DNA of 64,000 nucleotides from Clostridia bacterium (GTDB lineage: Bacteria > Bacillota > Clostridia > UMGS1840), in contig JAFUIN010000019.1 of NCBI GenBank assembly GCA_017468465.1, positions 39,509 to 103,508 of the forward strand. The letters are read 5' to 3'. Shown here piece after piece: positions 47,085-53,881 of this stretch (position 1 is its first letter; each line of letters opens with the position of its first letter). The notes below the pieces were generated by a model. The model was not told the DNA's origin and ran no database searches. It saw only the letters and a list, made by a program, of their open reading frames with translations. The translations under genes were made by a program, and so were the position numbers.

Positions 47085-47879
47085 TTATTTGCCCATTGCG
47101 GACAGAACCTTCTGGGTGATTTCAGCAACCAAAGCGGCATCCGGATTATCTTCTTTCTTTGCCATTCTCTGTGCTTCTCTACATTCGGGAGTTCCGTTTT
47201 TGTCGCATTTTTTACATCCGGGATGTTTGCCAGGCACCTTAAACTGTGCTCTGATTTGCATTAATTTATCAATCTGGTCACAGGTTAATTCCTGTTCGCC
47301 GCCAAGCAATCTTGCATTCAAAGAAATTTTAGCGTAGAATTCTAAAGTTTCCATTTTGAAGTATGCATTCATAAGCGAATTACCAACAGTTAATGCACCG
47401 TGGTTTTCTAATAAAAATGCGTCGTAGCTCTGCAGATGTTCAGATACTGCATCGGGAATTTCTTCGGTAGAGGGAGTACCGTATTTGGTAATCGGAACAG
47501 TACCCAGGAAAATAATTGCTTCCGGCATGGTGTATTTATCCAGCGGAATACCTGCGATAGCAAAACCGGTTGCTGTGGGCGGATGCGCATGAACAACTGC
47601 TCTAACGTCAGGTCTTTCTCTATAAACTCTTAAATGCATTTTCAATTCACTGGAGGGTTTTAATTTTCCTTCCAGAACTTTGCCTTCTCCATCAACTTTG
47701 ATAATCATATCCGGAGTCATAAAACCTTTGGATACACCGGTAGGAGTTGCAAAGAACACATTATCAGAAACTTTTACAGTAATGTTACCGTCATTTGCAG
47801 CAACGAAGCCGTTCATATAGATTCTTCTGCCGACTTCACACATTTCTTTTTTGATTTCGTACTCATTCATCATAGCCAT
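47085..47879 (-). CDS. class II aldolase (rhamnulose/fuculose-1-phosphate) with C-terminal encapsulation peptide
   Basis: A 264-residue zinc aldolase of the FucA/RhaD/AraD family that splits the 1-phosphate into DHAP and lactaldehyde. It shows NGFVAANDGNITVKV, TPTGVSKGFM, VVHAHPPTATGFA (zinc His pair) and LLENHGALTVG. The catalytic fold ends near residue 210. A linker with CKKCDKNGTPEC follows, then the helix DAALVAEITQKVLSAM, an encapsulation-peptide type. AAAGGGG lies 8 bases before the ATG at 47879. It is the first gene of the operon, directly behind a consensus promoter. Confidence 0.92.
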   Translation of the reverse strand: MAMMNEYEIKKEMCEVGRRIYMNGFVAANDGNITVKVSDNVFFATPTGVSKGFMTPDMIIKVDGEGKVLEGKLKPSSELKMHLRVYRERPDVRAVVHAHPPTATGFAIAGIPLDKYTMPEAIIFLGTVPITKYGTPSTEEIPDAVSEHLQSYDAFLLENHGALTVGNSLMNAYFKMETLEFYAKISLNARLLGGEQELTCDQIDKLMQIRAQFKVPGKHPGCKKCDKNGTPECREAQRMAKKEDNPDAALVAEITQKVLSAMGK

Positions 47880-47905
47880 AATCAAAACCCCTTTTTCTGT
47901 GTTTA

Positions 47906-47949
47906 TTTTTGTTTTTGTCTGTATTATACTCTTTTTTTTTGTTTTTGTC
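47906..47949 (-). promoter_or_regulatory. direct repeats, candidate DeoR operators
   Basis: The 14-base word GACAAAAACAAAAA occurs twice on the minus strand (47936-47949 and 47906-47919), with starts 30 bp apart, about three helical turns. One copy overlaps the -35 box and the other follows the -10 box. DeoR-family repressors often bind A/T-rich direct repeats around the promoter. The regulator would be the one encoded at 32973. Confidence 0.45.
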
Positions 47950-47951
47950 AA
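47923..47951 (-). promoter_or_regulatory. consensus promoter of the microcompartment operon
   Basis: Perfect TTGACA, 17 bases, TATAAT on the minus strand, about 45 bases before the aldolase ATG. The 418-base gap to the BofC-like gene also holds that gene's promoter. In its remainder I see only AT-rich DNA and one cre-like word (TGAAATCGGAACCA, 47972-47985). Confidence 0.85.
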
Positions 47952-48218
47952 GAGTTTTCCACGTTTTTTTTTGAAATCGGAACCATTTTTGAAAAAACAT
48001 CTGATTGCCTTGAAAAACAAGCATTCTGTGAAAAAAATAATTTTTACTTTGCAGGAAATGGACGAAAAAAATTCCACAACTGTTATCACCAACAAAAAAC
48101 TTGTCCGTTCTGTTCCGTTTTTTGCCCGTTTCAAACAACAAAAAACAGCTACATTCAACCGGATTCTTTTTTAGTATTTCCGTATTTTTTACTTTCATAA
48201 CAAAATGCAACAGTATTT

Positions 48219-48234
48219 TTTCACATTTGTGAAA
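48219..48234. promoter_or_regulatory. palindrome overlapping the -35 region of the BofC-like gene
   Basis: TTTCACATTTGTGAAA is a perfect inverted repeat with a 2-base centre. It lies 12 bases upstream of a TATAAT (48247-48252), and no good -35 box is present. This is what a regulated promoter or an operator would look like; the binding protein is unknown. Confidence 0.45.
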
Positions 48235-48297
48235 CGGTAAAAGGTGTATAATTCTCTTTCCAAAGGAAATACTTACAAAAAAAGGAAGGTGATTTAT

Positions 48298-48837
48298 ATG
48301 CTGCCAAAATTTTATTATGAACGTCAACGCAAAAGAAAACAAAAGATTTTCTGGATCACTGGTTCTGTGCTTTTGATTTCTGTAGCAATTTTATTGTTTA
48401 CTTTTCGTTCTGCTCCTGTGAAAAACGTTATAAAACCGGTTAACCAACCAACCTTGGCATCTGAAGCTACATTAGAATTAACCACATTATATTCCTGTGG
48501 CCACTCCGCAACCAGACTGCTTCCATTGCCGGAGGAGTTAATCGGAAAATCGCAAGAGGAAACCAACCTGCTCTATCCAAAATGGAAGATTTTGAATTTC
48601 AACGAAACCTTCCTGGTGGCTGAAGAAATAGAAGCTACAGAATGTGATAATCATTTTTTACTGTTTTTACAAAACGACAGCATCATCGTTACTGCAAGTA
48701 AAGACAAAAGCAAGCTGATTACCAAACAAAAAATCAACCCCAACATCCTGACCAATGAAGATAAAGAAATTCTTACTGCAGGAATTTTCATTAGTTCTGA
48801 ATATGAACTACTGGAAATTTTAGAATCGTTTCAATAA
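48298..48837 (+). CDS. BofC-like membrane-anchored protein
   Basis: A 179-residue protein with a basic N-terminus, one transmembrane helix (about 18-37) and an extracytoplasmic domain. The domain carries YSCGHSATRLLPLPEELIGKSQEE-type sequence (about residues 66-90), LYPKWKILNF and the paired Cys of ATECDNHFLL, which resembles the C-terminal domain of BofC, a forespore regulator of sigma-K checkpoint signalling. The N-terminal BofC domain is absent, so the function may differ. GGAAGGTG precedes the ATG at 48298. Confidence 0.65.
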   Translation: MLPKFYYERQRKRKQKIFWITGSVLLISVAILLFTFRSAPVKNVIKPVNQPTLASEATLELTTLYSCGHSATRLLPLPEELIGKSQEETNLLYPKWKILNFNETFLVAEEIEATECDNHFLLFLQNDSIIVTASKDKSKLITKQKINPNILTNEDKEILTAGIFISSEYELLEILESFQ

Positions 48838-48938
48838 GCTTTTTGTATAAATTGTGAATTTACAATAAATAATTTGTCTAAAAACAACAAATAAAATATG
48901 AAATTAAAAATTTTTTTGTAAATCTTGCGAAAAAAAGC

Positions 48939-48966
48939 TTGACAACTAACTTTTTTTATGTAATAA
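48939..48966 (+). promoter_or_regulatory. promoter for the sigH-like gene
   Basis: TTGACA, 16 bases, TAATAA (or one base further, AATAAT), with a TG two bases upstream of the -10. It lies about 35 bases before the start codon. Confidence 0.6.
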
Positions 48967-48998
48967 TGTGTTAGAAGTACGTATAAAAAGGAATGAGT

Positions 48999-49568
48999 TT
49001 GTCTGTGGAATTTGATGCGAAGCTGATCACAAAAGCAAAAAATCTGGACGAAGCTGCATTAGATGACATATTCATTTTCTTCAAACCTTTTATTCGTGCC
49101 GTGGCGTTTAAGTATTTTTTAGCAGGTGCTGATAATGACGATTTAATTCAAGAAGGCATGATTGGCTTATTTACTGCTATTAAGAACTTTGATGAAACAA
49201 AAGAAGTTCCCTTTGAAATATTTGCCAAACGCTGCATTATATTACGACTGAAAACTGTTATTAAAAATTCTCGTCGGTTAAAACATTCTCCGCTGAATGA
49301 GTCGGTTTCCATCGAAGCAGATGAAAGTGTATTCAAAAGCTTGTATACCGGCAGTCCTGAGGACGCTTTTTTCGACAATGAGGATTTCAAAATTGCAAAT
49401 GAAAAGCTAAAAGAGATTTTGAGTAAATTCGAGCTTTCTGTACTCTATCTTGTCAGCTCCGGTATGTCTTACAAAGAAATTGCTGCTGTCCTTGGTAAAT
49501 CGCCAAAGTCAATTGACAATGCCTTGCAGAGAATCAAAAACAAAGCTGCCCCACTTTTCAATTTGTAA
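48999..49568 (+). CDS. sigma-70 family factor, SigH-like
   Basis: About 189 residues resembling the sporulation/stationary-phase sigma factor SigH. Region 2 is seen as DNDDLIQEGMIGLFTAIKNFDE with FEIFAKRCIILRLKTVIKNSRRLKH (in parts), then PLNESVSIEADESV, and a C-terminal region 4 HTH (MSYKEIAAVLGKSPKSIDNALQRIKNK). SigH is usually about 210 residues. AAGGA lies directly on the ATG at 48993, so TTG at 48999, six bases downstream of it, is the more likely start. It has its own promoter. Confidence 0.82.
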   Translation: MSVEFDAKLITKAKNLDEAALDDIFIFFKPFIRAVAFKYFLAGADNDDLIQEGMIGLFTAIKNFDETKEVPFEIFAKRCIILRLKTVIKNSRRLKHSPLNESVSIEADESVFKSLYTGSPEDAFFDNEDFKIANEKLKEILSKFELSVLYLVSSGMSYKEIAAVLGKSPKSIDNALQRIKNKAAPLFNL

Positions 49569-49573
49569 ATAAA

Positions 49574-49690
49574 AGATACTGCCAGGCAGTATCTCAATAG
49601 AACACTGCATCCACACAGGCGCATACAAGTGAGGCATGGTTCCATTTCCGCAAGAGTCTAAAAAACATTATATATATTACTAAGGAGAAT
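49574..49690 (+). promoter_or_regulatory. structured leader between the sigma factor and zinc-ribbon genes
   Basis: It begins with a perfect palindrome AGATACTGCC-A-GGCAGTATCT (49574-49594) without a following T-run. About 60 bases follow that are clearly GC-richer than other intergenic DNA here, with possible CACT/AGTG, GCG/CGC and ATGG/CCAT pairings, then AT-rich DNA and AAGGAG. It could be a structured 5' leader RNA; no known class was recognised. Confidence 0.4.
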
Positions 49691-49696
49691 TACCCC

Positions 49697-49966
49697 ATGT
49701 ATCAAGACGAAACTTTAATCTGCAAAGACTGTGGAGCTGAATTTGTATTCACCGCTGGTGAACAGGAATTCTACGCTGAAAAAGGTTTTCAGAACAAACC
49801 TTCCAGATGTAAAGATTGCAGAACCGCAAGAAAAGGCGCTAAAAGAGAACTGCACACTGCAGTTTGTGCAAAATGCGGCGGTGAAGCAAAAGTTCCTTTC
49901 ATTCCGAGAGATGACAAACCGGTTTATTGCAGTGCATGTTTTGAAGAAATCAAAGCTGCTGAATAA
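49697..49966 (+). CDS. zinc-ribbon domain protein
   Basis: An 89-residue soluble protein with four CxxC-type pairs: CKDCG (residues 9-12), CKDC (about 38-41), CAKCGG (about 58-61) and CSAC (about 78-81). These would bind two zinc ions. The start YQDETLICKDCGAEFVFTAGEQEFYAEKGF is typical of a common, uncharacterised Clostridial zinc-ribbon family. AAGGAG lies 9 bases before the ATG. Function is unknown; nucleic-acid or protein binding is possible. Confidence 0.85.
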   Translation: MYQDETLICKDCGAEFVFTAGEQEFYAEKGFQNKPSRCKDCRTARKGAKRELHTAVCAKCGGEAKVPFIPRDDKPVYCSACFEEIKAAE

Positions 49967-49978
49967 TCCACCAAGCAT

Positions 49979-50013
49979 AAAAAAGCGAATGCAAAAATGC
50001 ATTCGCTTTTTTG
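49979..50013. terminator. bidirectional terminator after the zinc-ribbon gene
   Basis: AAAAAGCGAATGCA/TGCATTCGCTTTTT stem with A and T runs on both sides; it can serve the zinc-ribbon gene and the minus-strand gene ending at 50023. Confidence 0.88.
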
Positions 50014-50022
50014 TATGTATTT

Positions 50023-50556
50023 TTACGGTTTATCTTCGGGGTATAACAAAAGAATGGTAACATCCTCACCACGATATACCAAATCATGTAAGTCCTTTGG
50101 TTCCCCACGGTATACCAAGTCGTGCTCCGTAATATCAGCTTCGATTTCCTTTTCTATATTTTTCTTTGAATCTGGTATCTGCCACATGCCGGTCTCAGCA
50201 TTTTTTTCTAAAACTAATTGAAATCCTTTATTTTGCCTGCTGAAATAAATTTCGGTATCTGTGTCAGAAAGTGGCAAAACAAATGTCTGTTTTGCACCAA
50301 AGGAGCTGTGAAACCCTCCAAAGGTCGAATAAAATCGAAGCATATGCGGTTTTACTCCGCCTCCAATATCTTTGTAGCTGCGAACAAAGCCCATAGGAGA
50401 AAGCATATTCACCGAAAGTGTCAGCTCTGTTCCATCTTCAGATAACGAAAAATCGTTTAACACAATATCATTTCTCACAAGAAAACCGCTTCCGATGACA
50501 TAAAAAGAAACAAGAATTACCACTATTGCAGAAATCCAAATGCTTGCTTTTTTCAT
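50023..50556 (-). CDS. unknown membrane-anchored or secreted protein with a C-terminal repeat
   Basis: A 177-residue protein of no recognised family. A hydrophobic N-terminal helix (residues 6-25) is an anchor or signal. The rest looks like a beta-rich outside domain. Near the C-terminus the octamer HDLVYRGE occurs twice, 13 residues apart, and the DNA under it is duplicated too. AAAGGGGAG lies 5 bases before the ATG at 50556. It is the last gene of the ybaK-SPFH run. Confidence 0.6.
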   Translation of the reverse strand: MKKASIWISAIVVILVSFYVIGSGFLVRNDIVLNDFSLSEDGTELTLSVNMLSPMGFVRSYKDIGGGVKPHMLRFYSTFGGFHSSFGAKQTFVLPLSDTDTEIYFSRQNKGFQLVLEKNAETGMWQIPDSKKNIEKEIEADITEHDLVYRGEPKDLHDLVYRGEDVTILLLYPEDKP

Positions 50557-50586
50557 ACTATCTCCCCTTTCAAAATATTTGACGAA

Positions 50587-50613
50587 TAAAAAAAGGAAAC
50601 AGTTCCCTTTTTT
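50587..50613 (-). terminator. short terminator-like hairpin after ybaK
   Basis: AAAAAAGG(G)AAC pairs with GTTTCCTTTTTT; the last bases of ybaK form part of it. Seven Ts follow on the minus strand. Confidence 0.55.
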
Positions 50614-51085
50614 ATGAAAAAGTAATTTCCGAAAAGGATGCACCAATTAAATCGGCAATCTCCTTTGGTGAAACTTGCAGTTGAATTCCGATTTTTCCAC
50701 CACTGACAAAAAAATAGTCCAATTCATTTGCTGAAGAATCGATTACGGTTTGAAACGGCTTTTTCATGCCCACAGGAGAACAGCCTCCGCGAATGTAACC
50801 GGTAACTTTATTGATATCCTTCACAGCAATCATTTCCACCGACTTTTCGCCCACTGCTTTTGCAGCGGCTTTTAAGTCTAACTCTTTTGCTACCGGTATC
50901 ACAAAAACAAAGTAATTTTTAGACTTTCCCTGCGTTACCAGCGTTTTATATACGAACGCAGCATCTTGTCCAACCTTACCGGCAACTGATACACCATCTA
51001 TCACACCATCTGAAGCATCGTATGTAAAAACACTATACGCTATTTTATTTTTATCCAACATACGCATTGCATTTGTTTTATCCAT
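50612..51085 (-). CDS. ybaK: Cys-tRNA(Pro)/Cys-tRNA(Cys) deacylase
   Basis: A 157-residue YbaK/EbsC-family editing protein that clears mischarged Cys-tRNA(Pro). It shows KTNAMRMLDKNKIAYSVFTY, VFVIPVAKELDLKAAAKAVG (with the catalytic Lys region), GYIRGGCSPVGMKK and a C-terminal GKIGIQLQVSP. Length is typical. AAGGTG lies 6 bases before the ATG at 51085. A terminator stem lies immediately upstream, so it would be made by read-through from the SPFH gene or from an unseen promoter. Confidence 0.9.
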   Translation of the reverse strand: MDKTNAMRMLDKNKIAYSVFTYDASDGVIDGVSVAGKVGQDAAFVYKTLVTQGKSKNYFVFVIPVAKELDLKAAAKAVGEKSVEMIAVKDINKVTGYIRGGCSPVGMKKPFQTVIDSSANELDYFFVSGGKIGIQLQVSPKEIADLIGASFSEITFS

Positions 51086-51101
51086 CAAAATCACCTTTTT
51101 T

Positions 51102-51137
51102 TGAAAAAGCAGACACCCATTACAAGTGTCTGCTTTT
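51102..51137 (-). terminator. terminator after the SPFH gene
   Basis: AGCAGACAC/GTGTCTGCT stem followed by a T-run on the minus strand, ending a few bases before the ybaK ribosome site. Confidence 0.8.
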
Positions 51138-51141
51138 CTCA

Positions 51142-52053
51142 TTAGTCTTTTAAGAATTCCTTCACAGAAGTAGCCAATCCTGCAACTCCCTGAATGTCAG
51201 AGGGAATAATGATTTTGGTAGCCTGACCGTCTGCTGCTTTTTCAAAAGCTTCCAGACTTTTCAGGGTAAGAACAGACTCATCCATACCAACTTCTTTCAG
51301 CATACGAAGCCCTTCTGCAGTTGCTTTTTGAACTTCTAATATTGCTTTTGCTTCCCCTTCAGCTTCCCGAATCTGCGCTTCTTTTTTTGCTTCCGCATTG
51401 AGGATTGCAGCTTCTTTTTCGGCTTCTGCTTTCAGAATGGTTGCCTGTTTTTCCCCTTCTGCAACCAGAACCTGAGAACGTTTTTCCCCTTCGGCACGTA
51501 AAATTGCTTCACGGCGTTCACGTTCCGCTTTCATCTGTTTTTCCATTGCATCCTGAATTTCACGAGGCGGTAAAATGTTACGAAGTTCCACACGGTTGAT
51601 TTTAATGCCCCAGGCATCGGTTGCTTCATCCAGAATCGAGCGCATCTTGGTGTTAACAGTATCTCTTGAGGTTAACGTTTCATCCAATTCTAAATCGCCA
51701 ACAATATTACGGAGTGTCGTTGCTGTTAAATTCTCAATCGCAGAAATCGGGCGATCAATACCGTAACAATACAACTTTGCATCGGTAATCTGATAATACA
51801 CAACAGTGTCAATCTGCATGGTAACATTATCTTTGGTGATTACAGGCTGAGGCGCAAAATCAGCCACCTTTTCTTTTAAGCTTACCACCTTTGCAACACG
51901 TTCAATAATCGGCACCTTAAAATGCAGCCCTACATCCCAGGAAGCATGATATGCACCTAAGCGTTCCACAACAAAAATACTTGCCTGCGGCACAATTTTG
52001 ATGCAAGAAATCAAGACAACAATGGCAATTAACAATAAAATCGCAATAATCAT
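51142..52053 (-). CDS. SPFH domain (stomatin-like) membrane protein
   Basis: A 303-residue protein with an N-terminal transmembrane helix (2-20), an SPFH domain (about 21-190; VPQASIFVVERLGAYH, GLHFKVPIIERV, NIVGDLELDETLTSRD, RVELRNILPP) and a charged Ala/Glu/Lys coiled coil (about 180-250). Relatives such as QmcA form membrane scaffolds. The gene overlaps nfeD by 4 bases, the common SPFH-NfeD pairing. Confidence 0.92.
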   Translation of the reverse strand: MIIAILLLIAIVVLISCIKIVPQASIFVVERLGAYHASWDVGLHFKVPIIERVAKVVSLKEKVADFAPQPVITKDNVTMQIDTVVYYQITDAKLYCYGIDRPISAIENLTATTLRNIVGDLELDETLTSRDTVNTKMRSILDEATDAWGIKINRVELRNILPPREIQDAMEKQMKAERERREAILRAEGEKRSQVLVAEGEKQATILKAEAEKEAAILNAEAKKEAQIREAEGEAKAILEVQKATAEGLRMLKEVGMDESVLTLKSLEAFEKAADGQATKIIIPSDIQGVAGLATSVKEFLKD

Positions 52054-52484
52054 AATACTTCTCCTTTCAATGTAACAACTAATTTAACACCTTGAATATC
52101 TTTCACAATTACATTTTCGCCTTTTGAAATACTGGTCTGATCTTTCGCTTTTGCTGACCAAATCTGACCGGAAACCTTCACCTGACCGGTTCCTTCAACA
52201 GGGTTAATATCTTCCAACACAACCCCTTCCATCCCAAGCAAGCGGTCTGCATTGGTTTTTTCGGTTGCAATTTTCATTTTTTTGACAATGGGCTTCGTAA
52301 GCACCAGTAAAATGATGGAAAAGACAAGAAATAAAAATAAATGGACAACAATTTGCTCCGGAAAAAAATAGGCATAAATTCCGGTTAACAGTGCAGAGAC
52401 AGCAAGCCAGATGGTAATCAGATTATAGGTAGAAAGCTCAATGATGATAAGCACTAAAAATCCAAGCAAATACCATAAGTACAT
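52050..52484 (-). CDS. NfeD family membrane protein
   Basis: A 144-residue protein: two or three membrane helices (about 2-25, 27-40 and 45-65), then an OB-fold-like C-terminal domain (GMEGVVLEDINPVEGTGQVKVSGQ in parts, GENVIVKDIQGVKLVV). NfeD proteins partner SPFH proteins in membrane organisation. AGGAGG precedes the ATG, which lies 12 bases after the oxidoreductase gene; the three may form one operon. Confidence 0.9.
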   Translation of the reverse strand: MYLWYLLGFLVLIIIELSTYNLITIWLAVSALLTGIYAYFFPEQIVVHLFLFLVFSIILLVLTKPIVKKMKIATEKTNADRLLGMEGVVLEDINPVEGTGQVKVSGQIWSAKAKDQTSISKGENVIVKDIQGVKLVVTLKGEVL

Positions 52485-52496
52485 AAAATCTCCTCC

Positions 52497-53795
52497 TTAT
52501 TTTTTAATGTATACTGATTCAAACTGTTTCATGTATTCTTTCATATCCATTGTGATACCTTTTTTGCGTGCTTCTTCTGCTGCAAAACAAATCATATGAC
52601 TCATACAGGATACTTCCAGATCAGAAATGGAATCAGAAGGCTGGTTCAATGCAAGATAATGATACAAATCTTCCATAATTCCCATATCACCACCACCGTG
52701 TCCACCGGCAATGGTCTGGTCAAAACCGGGCTGTGGCTGAAACACAGTTGTTGTTTCTTGAGTTGCAAAACTATAAAACGTTACACTTTGTTCTTCCATA
52801 TCACAGCGAAGCTCTCCTTTTGTGCCCATAATAGTGGTCACTCTGCCTCCTTTATTGAAGCCGGACATGGTAAGAGTTGCAAACTTATCTTCTCCGAACT
52901 GCATATTTACAATCTGATGGTCAACCACATCATTATCACACTGAAATACACATCTTCCGTATGGAGAAGTTTTTAAGATTTCATCCAGTTCTTCATTGGT
53001 AGGATCAAATTTATTTGCAACAATTGCGCGAAAATGTTGCACTTCTGCGGTATTCATACGATACAGTGACGGCGCATAATAATAGCAGGTATCTTTGTGA
53101 GGGCAACCATCCAGACAACGTTTCGGGGCACCTTCCGGCTTATTCTTTTCGCAGAAATACGACAAAGTTCCAACAGATTGCACTTTGGTACAAAGTTCTC
53201 CCACCAGCCACTGCAACAAATCAGTATCGTGACTGCACTTCGCTAAAAGCATAGGAGAAGACTCCGATTCTTTTCGCCAGTTACCTCTTACATAACTATG
53301 GCTGATATGAACATTCCCCACACCTTCAGTATGAACGATATTCATAATTTCTCCAACATTGCCATCAGATATAAATTTTTTTATTGCTTTATAAAACGGA
53401 GTATAACGAAGCACATGACACACAACGCTTTTCACCCCTGCATCTTTGGCTGCACGATACATTTTGTAGCATTCTTCCGGAGAAACAGAAATCGGTTTTT
53501 CCAACAGCAAATCATACTTTTTATCCATCGCCATCATAGCCGGTTCAAAATGCATTTTGTCCTGCGTGCATATCATTGCGATATCTGCAAATTTAGGCAA
53601 TGCAAAAATTTCCTCATAGCTTTCAAAGCACTGATTCTCCGGAACATTATAGGAATCTCTCAGATATTCCCGTTTTGCTTTTACCGGTTCTGCAATACCA
53701 ACCAGCTTAAATTTATCAGAATTCTGATCCAGATATTTCAAGTAACTGCTGCCACGGTCACCTCCGCCGATTAAAATAAGCGACAACTGTTTCAT
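52497..53795 (-). CDS. Gfo/Idh/MocA family oxidoreductase
   Basis: A 432-residue NAD(P)-dependent sugar oxidoreductase: LILIGGGDRGSSYLKY (Rossmann loop), LLLEKPISVSPEECYKM (catalytic EKP motif), VRGNWRKESESSP and KCSHDTDLLQWL. A Cys-rich stretch (CLDGCPHKDTCYYY) about residues 228-241 is typical of one long subgroup. The substrate is unknown. AAAGGAG lies 8 bases before the ATG at 53795. Confidence 0.88.
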   Translation of the reverse strand: MKQLSLILIGGGDRGSSYLKYLDQNSDKFKLVGIAEPVKAKREYLRDSYNVPENQCFESYEEIFALPKFADIAMICTQDKMHFEPAMMAMDKKYDLLLEKPISVSPEECYKMYRAAKDAGVKSVVCHVLRYTPFYKAIKKFISDGNVGEIMNIVHTEGVGNVHISHSYVRGNWRKESESSPMLLAKCSHDTDLLQWLVGELCTKVQSVGTLSYFCEKNKPEGAPKRCLDGCPHKDTCYYYAPSLYRMNTAEVQHFRAIVANKFDPTNEELDEILKTSPYGRCVFQCDNDVVDHQIVNMQFGEDKFATLTMSGFNKGGRVTTIMGTKGELRCDMEEQSVTFYSFATQETTTVFQPQPGFDQTIAGGHGGGDMGIMEDLYHYLALNQPSDSISDLEVSCMSHMICFAAEEARKKGITMDMKEYMKQFESVYIKK

Positions 53796-53837
53796 GATAA
53801 GTTCTCCTTTATTAACAACCTTCAAAATTTATAAATA

Positions 53838-53866
53838 AGAATACACGATCGCATTCTTTCAAACAA
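53838..53866 (-). promoter_or_regulatory. probable promoter for the oxidoreductase-nfeD-SPFH genes
   Basis: TTGTTT, 17 bases, TATTCT on the minus strand; the match is moderate. A CGATCG palindrome lies within the spacer. Confidence 0.45.
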
Positions 53867-53881
53867 CATTGCGATGTTTTA

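Noticed and set aside
47880..48158. Extended N-terminus of the aldolase frame (about 90 extra residues)
   Set aside because: The extra part covers the promoter and its composition is that of AT-rich DNA; a good ribosome site stands 8 bases before the ATG at 47879.
53298..53774. Open frame of 158 codons on the plus strand inside the oxidoreductase gene
   Set aside because: Antisense to a well supported gene, His/Phe-rich shadow composition, and no ribosome site.
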